64,000 nt of DNA from DT-110 sp030148525 (GTDB lineage Bacteria > Bacteroidota > Bacteroidia > Chitinophagales > Saprospiraceae). Made by a program: the position numbers and the translations under genes. Each line of letters starts with the position of its first letter. Position 1 is the stretch's first letter. The notes under the pieces are model-generated. The model was not told the DNA's origin and ran no database searches. It saw only the letters and a list, made by a program, of their open reading frames with translations. Shown piece by piece: positions 9,610-18,167 of the stretch. The stretch covers positions 620,001-684,000 of the forward strand of contig OZ245751.1 in assembly GCA_965227445.1 (NCBI GenBank), given 5' to 3'.

Positions 9610-11625
9610 ATGGAAAGAGGTATTTACAACCCGGAAGTCACAGGCCATCAAGCGCCTTCCGGCAAAAATTATCTGCTGGTCATTGGCATTGATCGCTACG
9701 AACATTGGCCCAAGCTGGAAAACGCCGTCAAAGACGCCAGGGACGTCATTGACCTGCTCGTGCGTCATTATCAATTCGAATCGGAGCAGGTCATTAGCCT
9801 GTTTGATGAGCATGCCACGGAAGCAAGTATTTACAAGTCTATTCGCGATCTGAAGCGCAGGATTACCCCCGCTGATAATCTCCTTATCTACTATTCGGGC
9901 CACGGCCATTACGACGAGGAATTTGACGAAGGGGCCTGGGTGCCCGTCGATGCCCGTCAGGACACGGAAGACGGATACATCAAAAACGTGAATATCATTC
10001 ACAAGCTGAATGCCATTGATTCCCACCATACCCTGTTGATCGTCGATTCGTGTTTTTCGGGGACCCTGGTCGTTCGCAAGCGGGCGGCGGTGGTCGATGA
10101 GCGCTTCCGTTCGCGGCGAATTCTGGCTTCCGGCCGGAACGAAACCGTTTCGGACGGGATGGCGGGTGCAAACAGCCCTTTTGCAGCCGGCCTGCTGACT
10201 TTTCTGCGCAAGAATACTGACAAGGCGATCAAGACCACTCAGCTTATTGAATACGTCAAGGATTACCTGTACACCAAGGCCCGGCAGACTCCGGTGGAGG
10301 GGCGCTTACAGAACTCCAAGGACGAGGGCGGGGAATTTGTGTTCCACCTGAAGATGAGTGAGTCCGATTTGTGGCAGACTATCCAGGAAGCGGATACGCT
10401 GAAAGGGTACCAAAATTACCTGGATGCCTTTCCGGAAGGTACCTATGCCAGTGCGGCCGAACGACGTATTCTGGCATTGAGTGAAAAGGATATTTGGCAA
10501 AGCGCTACCGTGAAGGATACTGAAGCTGCTTACGAAAATTATATCCGCAAATATCCTACGGGTACCTTTTTGGCGGAAGCCAGAAAAAGGCTGGAAGCCA
10601 TTCAGGAAAAACGGGAGCAGAGGCGGAAAGTCCTGGAGGAGATGGCCGCCAAAGAATCCGAACGGGCCTCCATCAAAGGACAATACGATCATTGGGTGAC
10701 GCAGGCCGAGGATTTCTTTCAGCAGCGGGACTTGGTGCGTGCCCGCGAGGCTTACCAGAAAGCACAGACCTATTTCCTGGAGAGCTTTGTTCCCGACCTT
10801 GAATACATCGACGCACAGCTGATGTTCTGTGCGAACGGGATACGCTTTTTGGAGCATTACGAACAGGGTAAGGAATATCTGAAGCAGGGCAATCACCGCC
10901 TGGCACTGGAGTATTTTCAAGAAGCCCAGAGCATTGACGATAACCCCAAACTGGAAGATTTAATTCGCTACTGTCGCCTGAAATTACACGAGCGCACGCC
11001 CAGTCCGATCATTGAGGAAGAGATCAGGGCGGAATTGAATCCACCACCACTTCCCCAGCGAAATCCGGTAGCGGATGGGCAGCACATAAGTGCCGCAGCC
11101 GCCCCACCGGTGCCCCGAAAGCGCAAGCGTTCGCGGCGGCGGTGGGGGAGGCTGGTGCTTTTGGGAGCTATTCTGGTGCTGGCTGTATTGGGATATCAGG
11201 AATACCAGGCAGGGCAGTATGATCCTGTATACTCCGATTCGGGTTTTGCCGTGGAGGAGTCTGGAAATAATACCTCAAGCGGCAATACCTATTCCGGAAT
11301 GATCCAGGGGAAATGGACACTTCGGGATTTCACCTACGACGGGCAATCGATCCGCAATTCAGGTAACCAGTATTACATTGATTTACTCAACATGACGATG
11401 ACCTTTCACCAGGGAAATCAAATGCAGTACCAGGATAATTCGGGGGCACTCTCGTACAGCAGCTATTATGTGAATGACCAAACCGGAGCCATTACCATTC
11501 AAAACTATCTGGAAGGAGTAAACGGTACTATTGATCGGCTGACGAATCGCGACCTGACCATTTCCTTTTCCCAACGCGATGCGTACGGCACTGTGCACAG
11601 TATGGTCATGAGCTTTCGCCGTTAG
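9610..11625 (+). CDS. Caspase-like (peptidase C14/metacaspase) membrane protein with TPR-like region and lipocalin-like C-terminus
   Basis: 671 residues. The p20-like caspase domain spans about 15-245, with catalytic His98 in YYSGHGHYDE and Cys148 in IVDSCFSGTL. It is followed by helical repeats resembling Sel1/TPR (WQTIQEADTLKGYQNYLDAF, WQSATVKDTEAAYENYI; about 255-460) and a charged coiled coil. A proline-rich linker and basic RKRKRSRRRW block lead into one membrane helix (about 514-531). The last ~130 residues form a beta-rich lipocalin-like domain ending in SMVMSFRR. With basic residues just before the helix, the caspase domain is predicted to face the cytoplasm and the C-terminus the periplasm. 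Such proteins are candidate proteolytic effectors of programmed death or signalling; the target is unknown. It lies about 8 kb from the conflict operon, so a link is only possible. Confidence 0.88.
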   Translation: MERGIYNPEVTGHQAPSGKNYLLVIGIDRYEHWPKLENAVKDARDVIDLLVRHYQFESEQVISLFDEHATEASIYKSIRDLKRRITPADNLLIYYSGHGHYDEEFDEGAWVPVDARQDTEDGYIKNVNIIHKLNAIDSHHTLLIVDSCFSGTLVVRKRAAVVDERFRSRRILASGRNETVSDGMAGANSPFAAGLLTFLRKNTDKAIKTTQLIEYVKDYLYTKARQTPVEGRLQNSKDEGGEFVFHLKMSESDLWQTIQEADTLKGYQNYLDAFPEGTYASAAERRILALSEKDIWQSATVKDTEAAYENYIRKYPTGTFLAEARKRLEAIQEKREQRRKVLEEMAAKESERASIKGQYDHWVTQAEDFFQQRDLVRAREAYQKAQTYFLESFVPDLEYIDAQLMFCANGIRFLEHYEQGKEYLKQGNHRLALEYFQEAQSIDDNPKLEDLIRYCRLKLHERTPSPIIEEEIRAELNPPPLPQRNPVADGQHISAAAAPPVPRKRKRSRRRWGRLVLLGAILVLAVLGYQEYQAGQYDPVYSDSGFAVEESGNNTSSGNTYSGMIQGKWTLRDFTYDGQSIRNSGNQYYIDLLNMTMTFHQGNQMQYQDNSGALSYSSYYVNDQTGAITIQNYLEGVNGTIDRLTNRDLTISFSQRDAYGTVHSMVMSFRR

Positions 11626-11900
11626 AGAGCCATCCAATCGAGACCTTTATTGAGCACGAGGTAAAGGCCGAAACCGATGATGGGGGCCAATACACTGGTC
11701 ACGAGTAATTGATAGTACCACTTGGGGACACCGCTATACTCTACCCAATCCACAATCAGGGAGATAATTAGGATGGCGAAACAGATGCCACCAAACACCA
11801 GGCTTAGCATAGTAGCCAGGTAATCATTATTCAGCCAGATAATGAGGTAAATGGTCAGTTGTCCGAGAAAGGCCTCCAGGATATAGGGCTGTATACGCAT
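11622..11900 (-). CDS. Small three-helix membrane protein, unknown
   Basis: 92 residues with three clear hydrophobic helices (about 9-23, 30-50 and 66-84). Its stop overlaps the stop of the convergent caspase-like gene by 4 bp. It begins 9 bp after the lipoprotein gene 11910-12296, so both are probably co-transcribed. No family recognised. Confidence 0.6.
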   Translation of the reverse strand: MRIQPYILEAFLGQLTIYLIIWLNNDYLATMLSLVFGGICFAILIISLIVDWVEYSGVPKWYYQLLVTSVLAPIIGFGLYLVLNKGLDWMAL

Positions 11901-11909
11901 GCGGGTAAT

Positions 11910-12296
11910 TTACTCCTGTGGAATACGCTTGTTAAGGACAAACCGAAAATCAAAATCGCGAATGGTGGTACTCAGGGTCAGGGTGGTATCCGTTAACCCC
12001 TGAACTGTATAGTCAATATCCATTTCACTTTCTCGCTGCAGTACTTTTTCGCCCTGTAATTCATAGGATGCCTCGGCGGGGACACCGGAAATATTGGTGC
12101 GCATGGTTCCATCCTGGAAAAATTCAAAATACAGTTCATCCAGAGATTCGGTGAGCTGCCCGTTGCGGAAAGCTTCCTCAATTTCCCAATATCCCACCAA
12201 ATCGTCGGTATCATTGGCCGGTTCCTGGCGGCAACTCCAAAAGGTAAGGCCGATGAAAAGGAATGTCAGCAGGTGGCGTGTAGTTCGTTTACTCAT
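11910..12296 (-). CDS. Small lipoprotein, lipocalin-like
   Basis: 128 residues from the ATG at 12296 (MSKRTTRHLL), which places a lipobox (TFWSC) after a proper signal sequence; the ATG at 12383 would add 29 residues before it. The mature part starts with an Asp/Thr-rich spacer, then VGYWEIEEAF and beta strands typical of the lipocalin-like domain used by Bacteroidota lipoproteins. Likely anchored in the outer membrane or periplasm. Ligand unknown. Probably an operon with the small membrane protein that follows. Confidence 0.65.
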   Translation of the reverse strand: MSKRTTRHLLTFLFIGLTFWSCRQEPANDTDDLVGYWEIEEAFRNGQLTESLDELYFEFFQDGTMRTNISGVPAEASYELQGEKVLQRESEMDIDYTVQGLTDTTLTLSTTIRDFDFRFVLNKRIPQE

Positions 12297-12415
12297 GTCT
12301 GTTTTGATCTGGTGATCTAAATATACCGTGTTTCGGGGAACCTTCGTAACGGATTCCTGGTCCGGTACGCTATAAAAACCCAAAAGGCAGGCATAGGTTG
12401 CGTCTGGGCGGACTT

Positions 12416-13375
12416 TCAGTTGGGACGAGGCGCTGCAGCCCTTTGCAGCCGATCATTGATAGCTCTTCCCAATGCCCGGTTGGGCACTGCTTCCACCCCA
12501 ATAATATCCACGGGGAGGCTATCGAGTTGGCGCAAGCCGGCAAATAAGCGGCGAGCGGCTTCCCGCAAATCACCCGTTGCAGACAGTACGAACTGGTGAT
12601 TGTCGGGGATACCCTCTATTTTTTGGCGAAAGCGCAATAAACCAATCCGGTCCGCTGCAAAGCGGGTGAGTAAGTCTTCGGGAGGATCCTGCACTACGGT
12701 AACCCGCGGGGCGTAGTGGCTTCCCAGCATGCCTGGTGCAGCCGGATTACTGCTCGAGTGCTCGTGCTGACCGATGGGACCGATGAGCTTTTCCATGTCT
12801 TCGACGGCAATACCTCCCTGGCGAAAGACAGTTGGTTTCCCCTCTTCCATACCGACGATGGTGCTTTCCACCCCAATTTGGCAGGGCCCGCCATCGAGAA
12901 TGTAGGGAATATGGTTACCCAGTTGGTTAGCGACGTGTTGGGCCGTGGTAGGACTTATGTATCCGAAGGGATTGGCGCTGGGAGCAGCCAGAGGAAAATC
13001 GAGCTGTTCCAGTAAATGACGCGTAAGCGGGTGACTCGGCAAGCGAACGGCCACCCGCGGCATACCGGCGGTTACCAGGTCGGGGATGATCGGCTTGCGG
13101 GGTAGCAATATGGTAAGTGCCCCCGGCATAAAGGCTTCGGCCAGCTCGCGCAAGGGCCTTGGGAACTCTTTTACGTACCCTTCGATGCGGTCGAGAGTGG
13201 AAGTGTGGATAATGAGTGGATCAAACGAAGGCCGGTTCTTGACCGCAAAGATCTGACTGACGGCAACGGCATCCAGTGCATTACCTGCTAAACCATAAAC
13301 CGTTTCGGTTGGAATGCCTATCACCTGGCCATTTCGTAATAAATCTGCTGCCCTTTGTATATCTGTTCCGATCAT
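12416..13375 (-). CDS. L-threonylcarbamoyladenylate synthase, Sua5 type
   Basis: 319 residues from the ATG at 13375 (MIGTDIQRAA); an ATG at 13450 adds 25 residues outside the family. The N-terminal YrdC domain is clear: GIPTETVYGLAGNA, KNRPSFDPLIIH, PGALTILL and SAPSANPFGYISPTTAQHV. The C-terminal ~110 residues (after SSNPAAPGMLGSHYAPR) are the Sua5 domain, so this is the long Sua5 form, not TsaC. It makes threonylcarbamoyl-AMP from threonine, bicarbonate and ATP for the t6A37 modification of ANN-decoding tRNAs. Confidence 0.93.
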   Translation of the reverse strand: MIGTDIQRAADLLRNGQVIGIPTETVYGLAGNALDAVAVSQIFAVKNRPSFDPLIIHTSTLDRIEGYVKEFPRPLRELAEAFMPGALTILLPRKPIIPDLVTAGMPRVAVRLPSHPLTRHLLEQLDFPLAAPSANPFGYISPTTAQHVANQLGNHIPYILDGGPCQIGVESTIVGMEEGKPTVFRQGGIAVEDMEKLIGPIGQHEHSSSNPAAPGMLGSHYAPRVTVVQDPPEDLLTRFAADRIGLLRFRQKIEGIPDNHQFVLSATGDLREAARRLFAGLRQLDSLPVDIIGVEAVPNRALGRAINDRLQRAAAPRPN

Positions 13376-13530
13376 GGCCGCAAAAATACGAATTATTACA
13401 CCTTCTTTTTCCGAATGATGCACCTCAGGGTACCTGGACCTACCTGCCACTATTTTCAGTATATTATCCGGGTAAATAACCGGGGACCTACAACTGTATT
13501 CTGATGGGACTCCCGAGAAAGATGGAATGT

Positions 13531-15084
13531 ATGAATAAACGAATGCTACACAATGGGAGCTGGTGCCTGCTGGTACTGAGCACCCTTTTCGCCTGCCAAC
13601 CCACCCATGATGTCGATCTGGTTATTGCCAATGCTACGGTATACGATGGTACCGCCAACGCCCCGATGGTTGCCGACGTAGGTGTGGTTGGTGACCAGAT
13701 CGCCTGGATTGTTTCCGATACCACCGTACGAGCTGCGCGTACAGTTGATGCCACGGGATACGTGCTGGCTCCCGGATTTATTGATCCGCATACCCATTCA
13801 CTGCGCGACCTGGAATCGGCTGGTCGCAACAGTAACATTAATTACCTGACGCAAGGTGTTACCACCGTCGTCAATGGGAATGACGGGGGTGGCCCACTGA
13901 ATATTTCCGAGATTTTTGATACGCTTACGCAAAAAGGAATAGGCACGAATGCGGCCTTCATGGCACCCCACCGATCGATTCGCCGCCTGGTGATGGGCAT
14001 GGATGACCGTGCACCCACCGAGGAGGAGTTAGCAAATATGCAGACGATGGTAGAGCGGTGTATGGAGGCCGGCGCCCTGGGCTTGTCCTCGGGTTTATTC
14101 TATGCCCCCGCCAGTTTTGCCACAACCGAAGAGGTCATTGCCCTGGCAAAGGTGGCAGCCCGGTACGATGGTTTGTACGATGTACATATGCGGGATGAGA
14201 GTTCTTACAATATCGGGTTATTGAACGCGGTTCGGGAGACTATTGAAATTGCTGACAAAGGCGGACTACCTGCCAATATTTCCCACATCAAATGCCTGGG
14301 AACCGATGTTTGGGGTCAGAGTGCGGAGGTGATCCGGATCGTCGACTCGGCGCGCACGACCGGCTTGCAAATAACGGCTGACCAATACCCCTTTGAAGCC
14401 TCTTCGACTTCCTTCAGTGCTGCTTTGTTGCCGCGCTGGGTCGTTGCCAATGATCCGGATTATTTGCCGAAACTGAGGAACGACACCCTGTTGCCTCGGA
14501 TTCGGGAAGGTATTGCCGAAAACTTGCGTCGCCGCGGAGGACCGGAATCTATACTCCTGATCCGTCCGCAGGACACCACCCTGACGGGGCTTACCCTCGG
14601 TGATGTCGCCGGGCAATTGGATACGGATCCGGTAAACGCCGCCATTCAGATCATCCTTCGCGGGGGCAGTGATATTGCATCCTTCAATATGCAGGAGTCC
14701 GATATTGAGGCGTTCATGCGTCAACCCTGGGTAATGACCTGCTCGGATGGCGGTAGCCCCCATCCAAGAAAGTTTGCTTCCTATCCTACCAAGATCGTAA
14801 AGTACGTGCAAGAGCGAGGGGTGCTTTCGCTAGCTCAAATGATCCACCGATCGAGCGGTATGGTCGCCGACGTATTTGGTATTCCCAAACGAGGCTATAT
14901 TCGACCAGGGTATTTCGCCGATCTCATTCTGTTCAAACCCGACGAATTGCAGGTCCATTCCACCTTCGCCGAGCCGGTCCAACTCTCCACGGGCATGCAC
15001 AGCGTGCTGGTGAATGGCGTTTTCGCTATTGAGGAAGGGGAATATACCGGAGCACTGGCTGGTAGAGGGGTGAGGCGGGAATAA
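13531..15084 (+). CDS. D-aminoacylase / N-acyl-D-amino-acid deacylase family amidohydrolase (lipoprotein)
   Basis: 517 residues from the ATG at 13531 (MNKRMLHNGS); ATGs at 13504 and 13522 are also in frame and cannot be excluded. A lipobox (STLFAC) suggests a membrane-anchored periplasmic lipoprotein, unlike the cytoplasmic Alcaligenes enzymes. Amidohydrolase motifs are present: PGFIDPHTHS (metal His-x-His), VHMRDESS, NISHIKCLG and the catalytic TCSDGGSPHPR. The family hydrolyses N-acyl-D-amino acids or related dipeptides. It is divergent from the Sua5 gene. An AT-rich inverted repeat follows the stop. Confidence 0.88.
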   Translation: MNKRMLHNGSWCLLVLSTLFACQPTHDVDLVIANATVYDGTANAPMVADVGVVGDQIAWIVSDTTVRAARTVDATGYVLAPGFIDPHTHSLRDLESAGRNSNINYLTQGVTTVVNGNDGGGPLNISEIFDTLTQKGIGTNAAFMAPHRSIRRLVMGMDDRAPTEEELANMQTMVERCMEAGALGLSSGLFYAPASFATTEEVIALAKVAARYDGLYDVHMRDESSYNIGLLNAVRETIEIADKGGLPANISHIKCLGTDVWGQSAEVIRIVDSARTTGLQITADQYPFEASSTSFSAALLPRWVVANDPDYLPKLRNDTLLPRIREGIAENLRRRGGPESILLIRPQDTTLTGLTLGDVAGQLDTDPVNAAIQIILRGGSDIASFNMQESDIEAFMRQPWVMTCSDGGSPHPRKFASYPTKIVKYVQERGVLSLAQMIHRSSGMVADVFGIPKRGYIRPGYFADLILFKPDELQVHSTFAEPVQLSTGMHSVLVNGVFAIEEGEYTGALAGRGVRRE

Positions 15085-15090
15085 GTAGTA

Positions 15091-15162
15091 GTTTATAATT
15101 TTTAGTGTTTAATTTTTAATTAATTCGTAATTAAAAATTAAACACTAAAAACTAATAATTAG
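15091..15162. repeat. AT-rich palindrome built of heptamers, copy 1
   Basis: Left arm is five heptamers (consensus ATTTTTA with GTGTTTA in the middle); right arm is five heptamers (AAATTAA type with ACACTAA), the arms being nearly perfect inverted repeats around a short centre. It lies between two convergent genes and could fold as a bidirectional terminator. A second copy is at 29617-29706. Confidence 0.75.
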
Positions 15163-15170
15163 CATCTCCA

Positions 15171-16523
15171 TCAGCCGTTGGATTGCCCGAGTTTTTCTTT
15201 TTGCCGCGGAATGAGGTAGAGCTCCGTTTGCCGGCCGTCGATATACCGTACTTGCTCGCCATCGAAGAAGGCATCTTCTTCCATCATCATACGGATTTCC
15301 TTATTCCATTCGGAAAGGAAAACTTTAGTATTCAATTCGATGGAATAGGCGGTATTGGGATACATCTTATAGTCCCCTTTGTGTGGCACACCGCCTTGCT
15401 GGTCCCACATGCCAATGGTAGGTCCGGCAGCGTGTCCGTGGTAACCAATGGGATGGGTGTAGATGGATGGTTTCAATCCTTCCGATTTGGCCTGTTGCAG
15501 GGAGGCTGCCAGGATATCGTTGCCGGAACGACCGGTTTTGAAGTTGTTCGTCAAAATATCCATCAGTCGCAAGCCTTTCCTGAAGGCCGCCTGCAGGTAG
15601 GCAGGAGCCTCGGTTTCTCCTGGCTTAAGCACATAAGCGTTTTCCTGGGTATCGGTATTCAGGCCGAGATACGTGATGCCAAAGTCACAATGCACCAGGT
15701 CACCCGGCATGATAACATCCGAGTCGGGGCGGCGCGAAAAAGAGCGGTTGGTGTCGCCCCCTGCCGGATCGGCTCGTTGCACATCCACGGTGGGGTGGAA
15801 CCAGGCGGTTAGGCCTAAATCCTGGATGCGATCCCGGTAGTACCAAACCACGTCGTCGGTGGTGGTGATGCCGGGTTGGATCACCTGGTCGGACAGGCCT
15901 TCCTGGATGATTTCGTGGGCGATGCGGCACACCTGCTGGTAGGCGACCATTTCGGAGGGTGTACGGGTTTCGAGCCAACCAATAGCCAGCTCTTCGGCGG
16001 ATACCAGGCGATCCTGGTATTTGGGAGGCAGGGCATCTTCCAGCATCTCATAGTGATTTGCGGACAGCCCGTCGGCCAGTCCAAAGTGCTCGGAGCGGTT
16101 GACCCCAATGCGTTGGGGGTTGCGTTCAGCTACGATTTCCGCCAGTCGGGCCCATTGGTCGGGTTGTTTTTCTTTATCCCAGGCTTTTTTAAAGGTAGTT
16201 CCCACATCGTAGCGGGCGCAAGCCAGGGATTCTACGGAATCGCCATCGTGGTACATAACCAGCATGGTGGTGCGTCGGGCCGATAACCAGCTCGATGGTA
16301 ACATGGTCTTCAGAACGGCGTCTTCGTTGTACTCTTTGGAAATAAGGATCCACATATCGATGCCGGTGCGCTCCATAAGGTCGGGCAGCACGGTTTCCAT
16401 GCGTTCTTCCAGCCAGGCATCCTTCACCTCGCCTCGCGTTTTCAGGTCGAGAATAGCGGGCATTTGAGCGTATAGCGTGGAAAAGCCAAGGAAAAAGAGG
16501 CAGCTGAGCAAGGTCTGTTTCAT
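15171..16523 (-). CDS. Secreted M24 family metallopeptidase (Xaa-Pro aminopeptidase-like)
   Basis: 450 residues from the ATG at 16523, which gives a signal peptide (MKQTLLSCLFFLGFSTLYAQ); an ATG at 16577 would place 18 residues before it. An N-terminal creatinase-like domain precedes the pita-bread catalytic domain. Dinuclear metal ligands are visible: the two Asp in HCDFGITYLGLNTD, His in THPIGYHGHAAGP, Glu in AYSIELNT and Glu in the MMMEEDAF segment. It should trim N-terminal residues, possibly before proline, from peptides outside the cytoplasm. Three small palindromes at 16564-16614 lie upstream of the start. Confidence 0.88.
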   Translation of the reverse strand: MKQTLLSCLFFLGFSTLYAQMPAILDLKTRGEVKDAWLEERMETVLPDLMERTGIDMWILISKEYNEDAVLKTMLPSSWLSARRTTMLVMYHDGDSVESLACARYDVGTTFKKAWDKEKQPDQWARLAEIVAERNPQRIGVNRSEHFGLADGLSANHYEMLEDALPPKYQDRLVSAEELAIGWLETRTPSEMVAYQQVCRIAHEIIQEGLSDQVIQPGITTTDDVVWYYRDRIQDLGLTAWFHPTVDVQRADPAGGDTNRSFSRRPDSDVIMPGDLVHCDFGITYLGLNTDTQENAYVLKPGETEAPAYLQAAFRKGLRLMDILTNNFKTGRSGNDILAASLQQAKSEGLKPSIYTHPIGYHGHAAGPTIGMWDQQGGVPHKGDYKMYPNTAYSIELNTKVFLSEWNKEIRMMMEEDAFFDGEQVRYIDGRQTELYLIPRQKEKLGQSNG

Positions 16524-16563
16524 AGTTTTTGCTGAAAAAGTACGGAAAAATGGATGAAAATGT

Positions 16564-16614
16564 AGTGAGGAGGTCACTAAAGTGAGGAGATCACTAAAGT
16601 GAAGATGTCAGTGA
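16564..16614. promoter_or_regulatory. Three tandem AGTGA-N5-TCACT palindromes
   Basis: Three 17-bp units in direct succession, the first two perfect (AGTGA, five bases, TCACT, AA), the third degenerate. They lie 41 bp upstream of the M24 peptidase start, in its probable promoter region. The form suggests repeated operator half-sites, though a simple repeat cannot be excluded. Confidence 0.5.
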
Positions 16615-16667
16615 AAAACAACTACAAATAAGAGTTATCTCAGAAAAATATTCTAAGAGCATTAGGC

Positions 16668-17603
16668 TTATTTTTCTGGAAGCAGGATCTCCTGCTTCCG
16701 GCGGTTTAAATGCCGGATGCTCGTTTCCAGTTTTTCGCGGCGGTTTTCCAGCGTGCGGAGGGTTACCCGGAGTTTGTCGTGGGTGCCGGACACTACGCGG
16801 ATGGCATTTTCGGCCTTCTGCTTAAGAATGTAATCGGTGATCAGGCTATCGTAGAAGCCGTTGGTAAAGTGGCGGAAACTGGCGGGATTGAAGCGGAAGG
16901 TTTTTTGGGGATCTTCGTATAGATCCCGTAATTCATCGACGAAGTGATTGAGCTGGTTATTGGCTTGTGGCAATAGTTTACGGGCCTTGTCGATGTGCTC
17001 CAGCTTTTTACCCACCTTTTTAATCATGTTTTTCCATTTGCGGTCTTCGGCCCACCATCCTGATTTTTCGAGGTGATCCAGGATTGTGCGTATGGTGTGA
17101 TGGGTTTCCTGCCCGGTTTGAATGGCTTCGGTTACCTCCTTGAGTTCTTTGTATTCGTATTCGAGTTGGTGATCAATCTTGCGCATTTCTTTCCCTTCGG
17201 GCGTATCCATACGGGCGATTTGCTCGCTGTGGTAGTCGAACTGTCGTTGGTATTCCTCCCGAATCTGTTTGCCGCGACCCACTTTTTCCAGTAGTACTTT
17301 GCGTTCAAATTCCAATAGTTCGACCTCCTTTCGTTGTTGGTTGTACTCCAGTACAGCCTCCAGGTAATCCTGTTTTTCCTGCTGCAGCTTTTCTTCGCCC
17401 TTACCCAGGATGTTGCGGAACAACTTTCGCAAGCCACCTTTTTCTAACTCCTCGTAGTGCTGGTGCTCCGTTTCGACAATGCGGTCGAGGCGGTGAAGCT
17501 CGGTCATGGCTTCCCGCAACCGTTTCTCGGTGCGATCAAGGTGTTTCTCGGCCAGCTCCAGGCTTTTGACCTCTTCCAGTGCTTTGATTAGTTGATCATG
17601 CAT
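16668..17603 (-). CDS. Coiled-coil protein, unknown
   Basis: 311 residues, almost entirely charged helix with long heptad-like coiled coil, no signal peptide and no membrane segment. A less charged stretch, KTFRFNPASFRHFTNGFYDSL split as RFNPASFRHF and NGFYDSLITDY (about 225-250), interrupts it and may be a small folded domain. The start at 17603 is followed closely by the CGG-type heptamer tract on its upstream side. Single gene, no recognised family; a cytoplasmic structural or adaptor role is only a guess. Confidence 0.65.
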   Translation of the reverse strand: MHDQLIKALEEVKSLELAEKHLDRTEKRLREAMTELHRLDRIVETEHQHYEELEKGGLRKLFRNILGKGEEKLQQEKQDYLEAVLEYNQQRKEVELLEFERKVLLEKVGRGKQIREEYQRQFDYHSEQIARMDTPEGKEMRKIDHQLEYEYKELKEVTEAIQTGQETHHTIRTILDHLEKSGWWAEDRKWKNMIKKVGKKLEHIDKARKLLPQANNQLNHFVDELRDLYEDPQKTFRFNPASFRHFTNGFYDSLITDYILKQKAENAIRVVSGTHDKLRVTLRTLENRREKLETSIRHLNRRKQEILLPEK

Positions 17604-17610
17604 GTTATAA

Positions 17611-17680
17611 CGGTTTACGGATAACGGTTTACGGCAGACGGGCCACGGTCCACGGCTTACGATTTACGGCTTACGAGGCG
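17611..17680. repeat. Heptamer tract, consensus CGGNNNA, ten units
   Basis: Ten consecutive 7-bp units begin with CGG (once CGA, once CGAGG) and most end in A, with varied middle bases. The phase never slips. It begins 8 bp upstream of the coiled-coil gene start. Together with the AGCCGTC tract and the paired palindromes it accounts for much of the 564-bp gap 17604-18167; I see no gene there. Confidence 0.75.
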
Positions 17681-17760
17681 TAACTGCGGTGAATTTGCTC
17701 AGGAAAGCAGACAAGTTTTTGGACTGTTCATTTGCCAATACCCGAGTGAAACAAAAACTT

Positions 17761-17855
17761 AGCCGTCAGCCGTCAGCCGTCAGCCGTCAGCCGTCAGCCG
17801 TCAGCCGTCAGCCGTCAGCCGTCAGCCGTCAGCCGTCAGCCGTCAGCCGTCAGCC
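17761..17855. repeat. Perfect heptamer tandem repeat AGCCGTC, 13.6 copies
   Basis: 95 bp of perfect 7-bp direct repeat with no mismatch. A frame through it translates to a five-residue serine-arginine pattern, but the frame has no other coding signs. The perfection implies recent slippage or ongoing expansion. Confidence 0.95.
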
Positions 17856-18072
17856 TTGGCGAAGGCTTTCCGACCTCCGATTTCCGTCCCCGAACGATTG
17901 ATTCTTTGCCATCCACTTGATCTTTGGAGGAGAGGGGGTATTACCCTGTTATTCACCTATTTCCCACCACTAAAGTGTGTGGGCTTATTCCAGGCCTCCG
18001 ATTTTTTATCACCAGTCGCTACCGCTCGTGTCCGTTTTCAGACTTCCGACCTCCGGTTTCCCAGCCCGCCGT

Positions 18073-18123
18073 CCTACTAAAGTAGGAATAACCGTAAAAA
18101 TGCAGATTTCCTACTTTTGTAGG
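18073..18123. promoter_or_regulatory. Paired CCTAC-N4-GTAGG palindromes at the DUF4199 gene promoter
   Basis: CCTACTAAAGTAGG (18073-18086) and CCTACTTTTGTAGG (18110-18123) share identical half-sites 37 bp apart. The second one contains TACTTTTG (18112-18119), an exact match to the phylum's TAnnTTTG -7 box, 49 bp before the ATG. This fits a repressor operator overlapping the promoter; the regulator is unknown. Confidence 0.5.
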
Positions 18124-18167
18124 AGGCGAAGTAGGTACAAAAAACTGCACATTGAAAAAAAAAGCAC

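Noticed and set aside
10306..10920. 204-codon minus-strand frame inside the caspase-like gene
   Set aside because: It lies antisense to the conserved TPR region and has no family features.
17611..17855. CRISPR array
   Set aside because: Repeats are 7 bp with no spacers; no cas gene is in the window.
17689..17901. Open frame through the AGCCGTC repeat with a serine/arginine/glutamine pattern
   Set aside because: Codons come entirely from the 7-bp repeat, there is no start context or conservation, and a period of 7 keeps all frames open by chance.
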